Source: Lachnospiraceae bacterium Marseille-Q4251 (lineage in GTDB: Bacteria > Bacillota > Clostridia > Lachnospirales > Lachnospiraceae). From it: a stretch of DNA of 64,000 bases. The translations under genes and the position numbers were made by a program. Below the pieces are notes generated by a model. The model ran no database searches. It saw only the letters and a program-made list of their open reading frames with translations, and was not told the origin of the DNA. How positions within the stretch are numbered: the stretch's first letter is position 1; the number at the start of each line of letters is the position of its first letter. Shown one piece after another: positions 1 to 7,759 of this stretch. Where the stretch lies: contig JAGTTO010000001.1 of assembly GCA_018223435.1 (NCBI GenBank), positions 3,472,001 to 3,536,000 on the forward strand. The letters are read 5' to 3'.

Positions 1-156
1 GCTCGTGGTGAAATGGTTAGGTTCATGGCTGAAAACAGTATTGAAAATCCGGAGGATATTAAGGAATTTAAAAGACTTGGTTATGTGTTCAGACCGGATT
101 TATCATCAGAAACTGAATATATTTTTGAACGCAAAATAGAAACAATGACTCGTTAA
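1..156 (+). CDS. yaaA: YaaA family peroxide-stress protein, C-terminal end
   Basis: The window opens inside a reading frame that codes 51 residues and stops with TAA at 154-156. The peptide begins ARGEMVRFMAEN and continues through a stretch reading ED-I-KEF-LGY and ending EYIFER. This matches the conserved C-terminus of YaaA (DUF328), a DNA-binding protein that limits iron-driven oxidative damage. The N-terminal part lies outside the window. The rubredoxin that follows is also linked to oxygen or redox stress in anaerobes, but the 160 bases between them, including an A/T-rich stretch, suggest separate transcription. The family call rests on recognised motifs only. Confidence 0.72.
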   Translation, partial: ARGEMVRFMAENSIENPEDIKEFKRLGYVFRPDLSSETEYIFERKIETMTR

Positions 157-318
157 AAGTAGACTTATTGTGAGTACTAATTTTATAGTAATAATAATTA
201 TTATTATAAAATTATTGACATTACTTGAATAAAAATATATAATTCTTATTGGGAATAATTCCTATGGATATAACAGTAAAGAGCTATTTATTAATAATTG
301 TACAAGGAGGAATCAATC

Positions 319-477
319 ATGAAATATGTATGTGATGTTTGTGGATGGGAATATGATGAAGAGAAAGGTTATCCTGAAGGAGGTATTGCACCAGGAACAA
401 AGTGGGAGGATGTTCCGGAAGATTTCGAATGTCCATTATGTAATGTTGGAAAAGATCAGTTTTCAGAAGTTGAATAG
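319..477 (+). CDS. Rubredoxin
   Basis: A 52-residue protein starting at ATG 319, with a strong AAGGAGGA site at 304-311. It has two CxxCG-type knuckles, CDVCGW near residue 5 and CPLCNV near residue 38, which bind a single iron. The aromatic and proline-rich middle segment ([15 protein letters not shown]) is typical of rubredoxins. It is a small cytoplasmic electron carrier, in anaerobes usually feeding oxygen- or peroxide-reducing enzymes. It is too short to have partner domains and stands alone here. Length and motifs are standard, so the call is secure; its specific partner cannot be read from the neighbourhood. Confidence 0.96.
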   Translation: MKYVCDVCGWEYDEEKGYPEGGIAPGTKWEDVPEDFECPLCNVGKDQFSEVE

Positions 478-503
478 AAGTGTAATATTTTTCCAAGCAT
501 GGA

Positions 504-552
504 TAATCGGGTAGGAGGTAGATAAAATAATTATCTACCTTCTACCCGATTA
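504..552 (+). terminator. Long hairpin after rubredoxin
   Basis: Twenty-two-base arms at 504-525 and 531-552 pair with one G-T wobble around a 5-base loop (AATAA). It lies 26 bases after the rubredoxin stop and has no clear T-tract, so it may stabilise the mRNA end as much as terminate. It also marks the junction where native sequence gives way to mobile-element debris. Confidence 0.6.
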
Positions 553-578
553 AACGGGCTGATATAGTTTGACCTCAT

Positions 579-1226
579 TTGACCAAACGAGAGCCGTTTT
601 CACGCCCCGGAGAAGGTATTCTGCATCATGCAGAAGGCGTTGACCTGATGCCTGCGGATATTCAGCTTTCCGGTATGGAGGTTTCTCTGGTAAACGCCAT
701 GAGCCGTGAAACGATTTTACGGCAATATCTGGATACGCTGAAAGGACAATATTCCCATATCCGGATTGACTGTCAGCCCTCGTTGGGGATGCTTACGGTT
801 GATGCGCTGGCGGCTGCGAACAGGATCATAATTCCCGTTCAGGCAGAGTATCTGCCCGCCAAAGGACTGGAACAGCTTCTATCTACGGTCAGTAAGGTGA
901 AACGGCAGATCAATCCAAAGCTCCAGATTGACGGTATCCTGCTGACGATGGTGGATAACCGCACCAACTTTGCCAAAGAGATTGCCGCTTTGCTGCGGGA
1001 CACCTATGGAAGTAAAATCAAAGTCTTTGGAACGGAAATCCCACTGACAGATCGCAAAGCGGATTGCGAATGTCCGCTTTACAAAAGTCTACTGGAAAAT
1101 TATGGTGTTACACCAGATCATTACGAGGATTTAGGCAATGGTGTATATCAGGTCTATGTAGAAATTGATGGTAAGGTTGTCCCCTATGTTGCAGTGGATT
1201 CTGCAACCGGTGATTATCATGGTTAA
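579..1226 (+). pseudogene. ParA-family ATPase remnant fused to an unrelated tail
   Basis: The frame encodes the middle of a ParA/Soj partition ATPase. It has IRIDCQPSLGMLTVDAL (the switch/Walker B region, residues about 62-78), an IIIPVQAEYLPAKGLEQL stretch, and LLTMVDNRTNFAKEI. The P-loop that should begin the protein is missing. The first 20 residues do not look like ParA, and the expected R-A-E-SAEG C-terminus is replaced after EIPLT by a different small protein starting RKADCECPLYKSLLENYG. Such ParA genes sit in integrative conjugative elements of gut Firmicutes. It is best read as two gene pieces joined by deletion, probably non-functional in partitioning. Confidence 0.75.
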
Positions 1227-1262
1227 AATTAAATAATAATATGAGTGCCGGACGCATAGACG

Positions 1263-1317
1263 CGGGACCGATAATCCGCAGGCCAATAGACTTTGCGGGT
1301 TATCGGCCCTTTTTTTG
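1263..1317 (+). terminator. Rho-independent terminator
   Basis: GGGACCGATAATCCGCA at 1264-1280 pairs with TGCGGGTTATCGGCCC at 1294-1309, followed by a run of seven T. It ends the ParA-remnant transcript. Confidence 0.85.
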
Positions 1318-1456
1318 CTTTTCTATAAAGTAACACAAAAAACAACAGGTAGCCGCCACAATTCCGTAATGATTGATGCTTGACAGTCTCATTCAAGTTC
1401 GTTATAATAATAAACGCAAAATTTTAGTGGACTTTTCCGGATTCGGTCATCTTTTT

Positions 1457-1494
1457 GCCACACAGCTATCTTGTGATAGTTGTGTGGCTTTTTT
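1457..1494 (+). terminator. Rho-independent terminator before the nitroreductase
   Basis: GCCACACAGCTATC (1457-1470) pairs with GATAGTTGTGTGGC (1475-1488) around TTGT and is followed by six T. No gene directly upstream ends here, so it either belongs to a deleted gene or acts as a leader attenuator for the nitroreductase. Confidence 0.8.
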
Positions 1495-1542
1495 GTTGCC
1501 TGTATCTCGGAAGTATTAGCAGAATGGAGGACTATATTCTGT

Positions 1543-2064
1543 ATGGAAAAAAATTTTTTGTCTCTTATCAAGACGCGCCGTAGTGTACGGGCATATAAAT
1601 CGGAACCTGTCCCTTCCAAGGCTTTGGAGGCTGTACTGGAAGCAGGGACTTACGCTCCTACTGGCGGAGGACATCAATCTCCAACCATCATTGCAATTAC
1701 AGACCCCAAATATAGGCGGGAGATTGCAAAACTAAACGCAGAAGTGATGGGGAGCAACGCAGACCCTTATTATGGCGCACCTGTCGTGATCCTAGTTTTG
1801 GCAGATGGCTCCGCAAGCACTTATGTTGAGGACGGAAGTTGCGTCCTTGAAAATATGATGCTCGCTGCCCATGCCCTTGGCCTGGGAACCGTATGGGTAC
1901 ATCGGGAACGTGAGATTTTTGACAGCGAAAGCGGCAAGGATCTCCTGCGGGAGTGGAAGCTGCCGGAAACCTTGCGTGGCGTCGGGGCGATTGCATTGGG
2001 TTATCCGGCCCAGGAAGCCGGTCAGCCCGCAGCACGCAAACAAAACTATATTGTTCGGATTTAA
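1543..2064 (+). CDS. Nitroreductase family protein (FMN-dependent)
   Basis: A 173-residue protein starting at ATG 1543 with AATGGAGG upstream at 1523-1530. The N-terminus has the nitroreductase signature TRRSVRAYKSEPVP (residues 10-23), which contacts FMN phosphate. APTGGGHQSP follows near residue 38, and the C-terminus has GVGAIALGYPAQ and a basic tail. These flavoproteins use NAD(P)H to reduce nitroaromatics, quinones or flavins. The MATE exporter 58 bases downstream is likely cotranscribed, suggesting reduction and export of a toxic compound. The substrate cannot be told from sequence. Confidence 0.9.
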   Translation: MEKNFLSLIKTRRSVRAYKSEPVPSKALEAVLEAGTYAPTGGGHQSPTIIAITDPKYRREIAKLNAEVMGSNADPYYGAPVVILVLADGSASTYVEDGSCVLENMMLAAHALGLGTVWVHREREIFDSESGKDLLREWKLPETLRGVGAIALGYPAQEAGQPAARKQNYIVRI

Positions 2065-2122
2065 TGTCCCGCTGTCCGGCGCAATTTTTTACGCCGGACA
2101 ATTTGTGGAGAAGAGGGAAAGT

Positions 2123-3463
2123 ATGCAGACTAATAATAAAATGGCGGTTGCGCCCGTTGGAAAACTCATCTGGCAAATGTCGATACCACCGCTGATTTCC
2201 ATGTTTCTACAATATTCCTATAATCTGATAGACAGCGCGTTTGTAGCACGGCTGAGTGAAAATGCTTTGACGGCGGTTTCCCTGTCGTTTCCCATTACAA
2301 CTTTGATGAATGCGACATCTATCTGGATCGGCGTTGGCGTGAATGTACTGATTGCAGGGTATCTTGGGGAGAAAAAGCAGGATGAGGCAAATACTACCGT
2401 CACACATGGATTGTTGCTGGCCTTTGGAATTGGTGCTTTGCTCAATCTTCTGTCATTACTGATTATGAAACCCTACTTTGGGGCATTCACCAATAACGAA
2501 GAAATTTATCAGTTGAGTCTTGCCTATATGAGCGTATGTTCGTTCATGCAAATTCCCAACATGGTGCATATCGCAATCCAGAAGATGATACAGGCTACTG
2601 GGAACATGATTGCTCCTATGTGGTTCCAGATTGCAGGAGTGGTCGTTAATTTTGTATTTGACCCACTCCTAATTTTCGGTATTGGTGTTTTTCCAGCTAT
2701 GGGAATCCGTGGCGCTGCGGTGACTACTGTTGCGGGCTATTTGCTATCCATGATTTTGGCATTTGCCTTGCTGCTGGGCAAAAAGCAAAAAGTGCGGATA
2801 AAGATCAAAGAATTTCATATACAAAAGTGGATGATTGCCCGTATATTCGCCCTTGGCTTACCTTCTTTCATTATGAATGCCCTCAGTTCGTTTATGGTGA
2901 CATTCGTCAATCTGTTTCTGGTGGCGTATTCCGATACGGCGATTGCATTCTTCGGTGCGTATTTTAAGATGCAGCAACTGATCGTTATGACAGTAAACGG
3001 CTTGATTCAGGGCTGTTTACCTATTATGCGGTTTAACTACGGTGCGGGAAACAGAGATAGGTTGCACTCAGCTTTCCGATACGGAACCGCTTTGGTCTCC
3101 GGTATGATGATACTGGGAACATTGACCGTTATCCTCTTTCCGGCGCAGCTTTTGGGATTATTTACAGCGTCGGAAGCCATGCGCTCCTTTGGAATATCCG
3201 CTATGCGAATTATGGCGGCAAGCTATCTGTTTTGCGGTCTCTCTACCATGATTTCCACCTATTTTCAGGCGACAGAAAAAGTAGGTTCCAGCATGGCGAT
3301 TCAATTATGCAGGCAACTGCTTTTCCTTGTTCCTGCCTTATGGTGTCTGGACAAATTATTCCAACTGAACGGAATCTGGCTTGCATTTCCTGTTGCGGAA
3401 ACCGCCACTATGATCGTTGCTCTCGTAATCATGGCATGGCATCGCCACAAAAATATCTTATAA
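2123..3463 (+). CDS. MATE family multidrug efflux transporter
   Basis: A 446-residue polytopic membrane protein with about twelve hydrophobic segments, the usual size for MATE exporters. It starts at ATG 2123 behind GAGAAGAGGGAAA. The N-terminus reads APVGKLIWQMSIPPLISM and is followed by the family pattern YNLIDSAFVARLSENALTAV; the two homologous halves are both present. MATE proteins expel cationic drugs or metabolites using Na+ or H+ gradients. It follows the nitroreductase closely and precedes a decayed second MATE gene on the same strand, so this was once a two-exporter run. Confidence 0.92.
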   Translation: MQTNNKMAVAPVGKLIWQMSIPPLISMFLQYSYNLIDSAFVARLSENALTAVSLSFPITTLMNATSIWIGVGVNVLIAGYLGEKKQDEANTTVTHGLLLAFGIGALLNLLSLLIMKPYFGAFTNNEEIYQLSLAYMSVCSFMQIPNMVHIAIQKMIQATGNMIAPMWFQIAGVVVNFVFDPLLIFGIGVFPAMGIRGAAVTTVAGYLLSMILAFALLLGKKQKVRIKIKEFHIQKWMIARIFALGLPSFIMNALSSFMVTFVNLFLVAYSDTAIAFFGAYFKMQQLIVMTVNGLIQGCLPIMRFNYGAGNRDRLHSAFRYGTALVSGMMILGTLTVILFPAQLLGLFTASEAMRSFGISAMRIMAASYLFCGLSTMISTYFQATEKVGSSMAIQLCRQLLFLVPALWCLDKLFQLNGIWLAFPVAETATMIVALVIMAWHRHKNIL

Positions 3464-3481
3464 CATGTTCCAAGGAGGGAA

Positions 3482-4225
3482 ATGATGAACGATACTTTTA
3501 TGAAAGAAAAACCGGTATTGCCGCTGATTTTATCCATGCTGGTTAATTTCTCTATACAACATTATCGACAGCCTTTTCGTCGCGCAGATCAGCGAGGAAG
3601 CTATGACGGCATTATCACTGGTTTACCCGGTTCAAAATTTTATCAATGCTGTTGGAATTGGATTTGGCGTTGGAATCAACGCAGTGATCGCCTTCTATCT
3701 AGGCGCTGGAGATAACAAAAAGCAGATCAAGCTGCCACGCAGGGACTTGTGCTTGCCATGATTCACGGCGTTGTTATGACAGTCTGCTGTATTACAATGA
3801 TGTCGGCTTTTTTAGGAATGTTCACTTCATCCAAGACAGTGATTGAACTTGGCGTCCGCTATTCTGTTATTGCGTTCGCTTTTACATTGATTATCATTGT
3901 TGGTGTTACATTCGAGAAACTATTCCAAACTGTAGGAAACATGAAAACAACCATGATCAGCTTGATGTGTGGGTGTATAACAAACATTGCCTTAGACTCC
4001 GTTCTGATTTTTGGCTATGGTCCATTCCCTGAAATGGGAATCGAAGGCGCCACGCTGGCAACCGGCATCGGGCAGGCCTTGACGCTTGCGATTTATCTGA
4101 TCGTTTATTTTGTGCGGCCAATTCGCGTGCATATCCGCAGGCAGTACATTTTGCTCAGCAAAAAGATGGTAATAAAGCTGTACTTCATCGGCATTCCCGC
4201 AACCTTGAATCTTGCGTTCCCATCT
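3482..4225 (+). pseudogene. Second MATE transporter, frameshifted and truncated
   Basis: It begins with a strong AAGGAGGGA site and the start MKEKPVLPLILSM, then loses frame near 3553, where an ALPMVIS-type stretch also seems deleted. A different frame encodes IDSLFVAQISEEAMTA-like sequence and GIGFGVGINAVIAFYLG. A further one-base loss in an A-run near 3717 shifts again into AATQGLVLAMIHGVVMTV, continuing to IGIPATLNLAF at about 4222. There it abuts a toxin remnant on the other strand. At least two frameshifts and loss of the C-terminal half make it non-functional. Confidence 0.88.
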
Positions 4226-4343
4226 TGCTTGCCAGTTTGCGAATGATGTTGTCCAGAAGGTCAATATCAAGATGACGTTTCATCGCCAGCTTGTAGTCCT
4301 TCTTAAATTGATTTGTTCAAACAATGTCTAAATGTTTACTCAT
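4225..4343 (-). pseudogene. YafQ/RelE-type toxin remnant
   Basis: Read on the minus strand from ATG at 4343-4341, the frame gives MSKHLDIV, then TGA, then TNQFKKDYKLAMKRHLDIDL and LLDNIIRKLASK. The pattern (F/Y)KKD-KLA-KR-L-LL-II-LA is the N-terminus of YafQ-type mRNA interferases. The in-frame TGA most simply replaces TGG (Trp). The catalytic C-terminal half is gone, since the frame runs into the MATE pseudogene. Its antitoxin lies on the far side of the IS at 6134-6243, so this is the downstream half of a broken dinJ-yafQ operon. Confidence 0.75.
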
Positions 4344-4517
4344 TCTTTTAACAAATGTAGCAAGAATTCTCCCACCTCTTCAGGTGGTGAGATGAATTGC
4401 ACATCTGAGCATATCTGCTCAAAAAAGTCCTTATAGTACAAAAGAAACACTTGTTCTTTATTCCCTGATATAGTATACTGAAAAGGAACATTAGTTCGCA
4501 AATACATATCAGTCGAT

Positions 4518-4844
4518 ATGAGAAAAATAGTGATAAACACAATGGAATTGGATCATAATTCCCATTCAGTATTTCTAGTATATTATCACCTAGTGATGGT
4601 TATAAAATACAGAAGAAAAGTACGGAATGGCAAAATATCCGAAAGAGCAAAAGAGATCTTTGAGTATATCGCACCCGGATACGGGATCTTACTGGAAGAA
4701 TGGAATCACGATACAGACCATGTTCATGTGCTGTTCCGCGCACAGCCAAAGACGGAACTCCGTAAATTCATCAATGCCTGTAAAAGTGCCAGCAGCAGAC
4801 TGCTGAAGCTTCTGTCTGCTCCGTGCAGGCGGGGCGCCGATTGA
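4518..4844 (+). pseudogene. tnpA: TnpA Y1 (HUH) transposase with C-terminal deletion
   Basis: The N-terminal two thirds of an IS200-type TnpA: VYYHLVMVIKYRRKV, then the metal-binding HUH motif in DTDHVHVLF. After ASSRLLKLL the frame runs into SAPCRRGAD and stops. The expected helix with the nucleophilic tyrosine survives only in another frame just downstream (GGAPIETIRQYIESQ, 4828-4872), so an internal deletion removed the segment between and shifted the frame. The enzyme should be inactive. Copy 2 has the same lesion, so the damage predates the spread of this element. Confidence 0.87.
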
Positions 4845-4882
4845 AACAATACGGCAGTATATAGAAAGCCAGGGTGAGCAAA

Positions 4883-5980
4883 ATGAACCGCGCCGTAAAA
4901 ATAAGGATCTATCCAGATAAAGAGCAGAGCGTTCAGATAGAGAAAACAATCGGCTGCAGCCGCTTTATCTATAACCAGATGCTTGCGGACAAGATCAGCT
5001 ATTACCAGAAAGAAAAAAAGATGCTCAGGAACACACCGGCCGGATATAAGAAGGAATATCCCTGGCTGAAAGAGGTGGACTCCCTTGCCCTGGCGAATGC
5101 GCAGCTGCATCTGGAAAGTGCGTTCCGGAAGTTTTTCCGGGAACCATCCTGCGGATTTCCCCGCTATAAATCAAGAAAACATTCAAGAAATTCTTATACG
5201 ACAAATGCAGTAAACGGGAATATCCTTTTGCAGGATACCCATTTGAAGCTTCCAAAGATGTCCGCCATAAAAATAAAACTTCACCGCCAGATCCCGTCAG
5301 ACTGGAAACTGAAATCGGTAACGATAAGCCGTGAGCCATCCGGGAAATATTTTGCAAGTCTTTTGTTCTGCTGTGAGAACCAAACAGTGGAAAAAAGAGC
5401 GGCAGAGAGCTTTCTTGGGATCGATTTTGCCATGCAGGGAATGTGTGTATTTTCTACAGGAGAAAGAGTCGAGTACCCTATGTTTTACAGAAAAGCAGAG
5501 AAAAAACTTGCAAGGGAACAGAGAAAGCTTTCCCACTGTGAAAAAGGAAGCCGGAACTATCAGAAACAGAAGAAAAGGGTAGCTTTATGTCATGAAAAGA
5601 TAAAGAACCAGAGAAAAGATTTCCAGCATAAGCTAAGCAGGGAGCTTGCTGAAAGATATGATGCAGTATGCGTGGAAGATCTGAATCTGCAGGGAATGTC
5701 CGGAGGGCTGCATCTTGGGAAAGGCGTGCAGGATAATGGGTATGGGCAGTTTCTGTCCATGCTGGGATACAAACTGGAAGAGCGCGGGAAACATCTTATA
5801 AAGGTAGACCGTTATTTTGCATCGAGCAAGATTTGCAGTGTATGTGGACATAAGAAAAAGGAACTGGCATTGTCGGATAGAATGTATGTCTGTGAATGTG
5901 GAAACAGGATGGATCGGGATGTGAATGCAGCAGTCAATATCCGCGAAGAAGGAAAAAGGATTTATAAAGAATGTGCCTGA
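4883..5980 (+). CDS. tnpB: TnpB RNA-guided endonuclease, copy 1
   Basis: A 365-residue TnpB. I chose ATG 4883 because AGGGTGAG lies just upstream; GTG 4874 is in frame and possible. The N-terminal nucleic-acid-binding region has CSRFIYNQMLADKISYY. The RuvC-like nuclease has GIDFAMQG (first Asp, residue about 181), VCVEDLNLQGM (Glu) and DRDVNAAVNI (last Asp), with a zinc ribbon CSVCGHKK/CECGN between the last two. All catalytic residues are present. TnpB cuts DNA guided by an RNA made from the element's right end, helping IS retention. It may still be active although its TnpA is dead. Confidence 0.92.
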   Translation: MNRAVKIRIYPDKEQSVQIEKTIGCSRFIYNQMLADKISYYQKEKKMLRNTPAGYKKEYPWLKEVDSLALANAQLHLESAFRKFFREPSCGFPRYKSRKHSRNSYTTNAVNGNILLQDTHLKLPKMSAIKIKLHRQIPSDWKLKSVTISREPSGKYFASLLFCCENQTVEKRAAESFLGIDFAMQGMCVFSTGERVEYPMFYRKAEKKLAREQRKLSHCEKGSRNYQKQKKRVALCHEKIKNQRKDFQHKLSRELAERYDAVCVEDLNLQGMSGGLHLGKGVQDNGYGQFLSMLGYKLEERGKHLIKVDRYFASSKICSVCGHKKKELALSDRMYVCECGNRMDRDVNAAVNIREEGKRIYKECA

Positions 5981-5984
5981 CGGC

Positions 5985-6133
5985 ACAAGAAAAAAATCCG
6001 TAACCGGATGAAGATAAAAAACAAAACCGCGGGACACGCGGGGATAGCCTGTTTTAGCTTTGCCTTAAAAGGCAATCGAGCAGGAAGCTCCCACTTCAAA
6101 ATCGTAAGATTTAAGTGGTGGGAGCATGTCACC
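5985..6133 (+). ncRNA. Candidate omega RNA (right-end guide RNA), copy 1
   Basis: The segment between the tnpB stop and the IS right end is conserved in both copies, although it codes nothing. It folds into hairpins: AACCGCGGGACACGCGGGG, GCCTTAAAAGGC, and the terminal GCTCCCACTT/AAGTGGTGGGAGC stem. In characterised IS605 elements this region is the scaffold of the TnpB guide RNA, and the guide is the DNA just beyond the right end. Here that would be the sequence from 6134 (GCCCTCAATGCTTCC). The position is direct; the function is inferred from the family. Confidence 0.65.
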
Positions 6134-6243
6134 GCCCTCAATGCTTCCTCTACATCAGTGTAGCGTTTTACAGACGAATCACGGGCAATGCGTTCTGCTT
6201 CCAGCATTGCTGCCATCGTTTCCTTGTTTGGCTGGATACTATA
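6134..6243 (-). pseudogene. RelB/DinJ-family antitoxin, 3' remnant
   Basis: Minus-strand frame reading IQPNKETMAAMLEAERIA then RDSSVKRYTDVEEALRA up to the IS right end. This is the conserved C-terminus of RelB/DinJ antitoxins, which bind and neutralise the toxin. Joining it across the IS to 4352 restores EEALRALKE-stop, with the stop overlapping the toxin ATG as ATGA, the usual coupling in such operons. The N-terminal DNA-binding half is missing upstream. Non-functional. Confidence 0.78.
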
Positions 6244-6410
6244 CCATTGCAAAAAAGAAGCGAGCATGATATAATATGGATAAGAAGGCAAAAGTCACCG
6301 CAATGGTGTGAAAATAGATTTTGGCTGTTTCCATAAGGAGTAGATCGAGAGGCGTTATCCTCAGTGGCTGAAAATACAGATGTGTGATGCTTGCAGCAAG
6401 CTATTTGTAT

Positions 6411-6441
6411 AAGCCGAAAGGCCGCAGAAATGCGGCTTTTC
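6411..6441 (+). terminator. Hairpin terminator upstream of the methyltransferase operon
   Basis: GCCGCA-GAAA-TGCGGC (6421-6436), enclosed by AAGCCG/CGGCTT and followed by TTTT. It insulates the downstream operon from transcripts reading out of the IS. Confidence 0.7.
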
Positions 6442-6458
6442 CTAAATACATGAGTTAA

Positions 6459-6505
6459 TTGAACCTAACTTGCCAATATGCGCGTGCTGGTTAGATAAAT
6501 CTAAC
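6459..6505 (+). promoter_or_regulatory. Probable regulator-binding region of the methyltransferase operon
   Basis: It holds TTGAACCTAACTT at 6459-6471, and an inverted repeat GTTAGAT-AA-ATCTAAC at 6490-6505 that ends 20 bases before the first gene. The CTAAC/GTTAG half-sites resemble the ACCTAA-AG-TTAGGT dyad next to the MerR gene at 13137-13150. The same regulator plausibly controls both. The -10 box cannot be placed with confidence. Confidence 0.5.
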
Positions 6506-6525
6506 TACAAAAAGGAGAGACAGCA

Positions 6526-7140
6526 ATGCGAGAACACAAGAATTTCTGGGACAGAAATGCAGGTCTGTATGACTGCTTTATGCGAAAAGACAGGGCAGTA
6601 TACGAGAAAATGTATGAGCTGATCCGTCCGGTCGTGAAAGACAAAACAGTGTTGGAGGTGGCTACCGGAACGGGACTGATCGCCAAGCACATCGTAAAAG
6701 CAGCGGCACACATCGAGGCGACGGATGCCTCTCCGGAAATGATTACAGAGGCCAAACGGGGGAATTACTCTGCGAAGCTGCGTTTTTCCGTGCAGGATAT
6801 GTTTTCTCTGCCATACGCGAGCAAATCATTCGATGTGGTAATCGTATCAAACGCACTGCACATTGTGCCTCAGCCAGAAAAATCACTGCGAGAGATCAAA
6901 CGGGTGCTGAAGGATGACGGTGTGCTGATCGCGCCTACCTTTACGCACGCAGAAAACTCATTTCCCGGCAAGGTCAAAGCCTTTTTCATGAATCTGGCAG
7001 GCTTTCCTCTCCACAGCAAGTGGACGAGTGAAGAATACCTAAAATTTCTGCAACAGAATGATTGGACAGTGCGGAAAAGTGTTGTTCTAAAGGCCTCTTT
7101 TCCGCTGACCTATACGGAATGTGTGAAATCGGAGGTGTGA
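6526..7140 (+). CDS. Class I SAM-dependent methyltransferase
   Basis: A 204-residue protein starting at ATG 6526 behind AAAGGAGAGA. The SAM-binding motif I is VLEVATGTGLIAKHI (residues about 42-56), followed by the acidic residue in EATDASPEM and motif IV FDVVIVSNALHIV. The C-terminal part (FPGKVKAFFMNLAGFPLHSK) is probably the substrate pocket. The best fit is a small-molecule methyltransferase of the UbiE/phospholipid N-methyltransferase type. It is the first gene of an eight-gene operon, 1 base from the next. The acceptor is unknown. Confidence 0.85.
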   Translation: MREHKNFWDRNAGLYDCFMRKDRAVYEKMYELIRPVVKDKTVLEVATGTGLIAKHIVKAAAHIEATDASPEMITEAKRGNYSAKLRFSVQDMFSLPYASKSFDVVIVSNALHIVPQPEKSLREIKRVLKDDGVLIAPTFTHAENSFPGKVKAFFMNLAGFPLHSKWTSEEYLKFLQQNDWTVRKSVVLKASFPLTYTECVKSEV

Positions 7141-7141
7141 T

Positions 7142-7750
7142 ATGTCCTTCTTTGAAAACACCCGCAAGCCCGTAGGCTTTAGCGGGAAGATCATGGTTGC
7201 TATGATGAACTTTGGGCACAGCGCAATGGCAGCGTGGGGATTGCATTTTTTGCAGCCTGCCCCGGATGCCATGGTGCTGGACTGCGGCTGCGGCGGTGGA
7301 GCGAACATCAAAACGCTGCTGAAGCTGTGTCCCAAGGGCAAGGTGCAGGGCATCGACTATTCGGCAGTCAGTGTAGAAAAAGCGCGAAAGGTCAATGCAG
7401 GTGCCATTGCAGCAGGGCAGTGTACTGTGCAGCAGGCAAGTGTAGCAGAGTTGCCGTTTGAAGCGGAGCAGTTTGATGTAGTGACCGCATTTGAAACGGT
7501 CTATTTCTGGCCGGAGCTTGCGCAAAATTTCAGAGAGGTCTATCGGGTGCTGAAGCCCGGCGGGACTTTTTTCATCTGTAACGAAGCAAACGGCGAAACA
7601 GCAAAAGACGACAAATGGACGCGAATCATTAACGGTATGACCATCTATACGGATGTTGATCTGAAAGTGTATTTGGAGCAAGCAGGCTTTGGCAGGGTTC
7701 AGAGTCACAAAAATAAAAAGGGCTGGCTGTGTGTCACAGCACAGAAATGA
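7142..7750 (+). CDS. Class I SAM-dependent methyltransferase
   Basis: A 202-residue protein with motif I VLDCGCGGGANIKTLL (residues about 43-58), the ribose-binding acidic step VQGIDYSAVSVEKA, and VYRVLKPGGTFFICNE (post-motif). The start at ATG 7142 immediately follows the stop of the previous methyltransferase, so translation is coupled. It is not a duplicate of its neighbour; the two share only the fold. A small molecule is the likely substrate. An N-terminal segment (FGHSAMAAWGLHFL) recurs in methyltransferases of this subgroup. Confidence 0.85.
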   Translation: MSFFENTRKPVGFSGKIMVAMMNFGHSAMAAWGLHFLQPAPDAMVLDCGCGGGANIKTLLKLCPKGKVQGIDYSAVSVEKARKVNAGAIAAGQCTVQQASVAELPFEAEQFDVVTAFETVYFWPELAQNFREVYRVLKPGGTFFICNEANGETAKDDKWTRIINGMTIYTDVDLKVYLEQAGFGRVQSHKNKKGWLCVTAQK

Positions 7751-7759
7751 GGTGCGATC

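Larger units (their letters stand above)
4353..6133 (+). mobile_element. IS200/IS605-family element, copy 1
   Basis: About 1781 bases long, carrying a broken tnpA and an intact tnpB. The left end has a hairpin around CTCCCACCTCTTCAGGTGGTGAG near 4370-4392, and the right end has one around GCTCCCACTT...AAGTGGTGGGAGC near 6087-6126. It lies next to TTAAC (4348-4352), consistent with the short T-rich targets of this family; there is no target duplication. Removing 4353-6133 restores an antitoxin stop overlapping a toxin start (ATGA), which fixes both ends to within about one base. Copy 2 at 42181-43960 is nearly identical. Confidence 0.88.
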
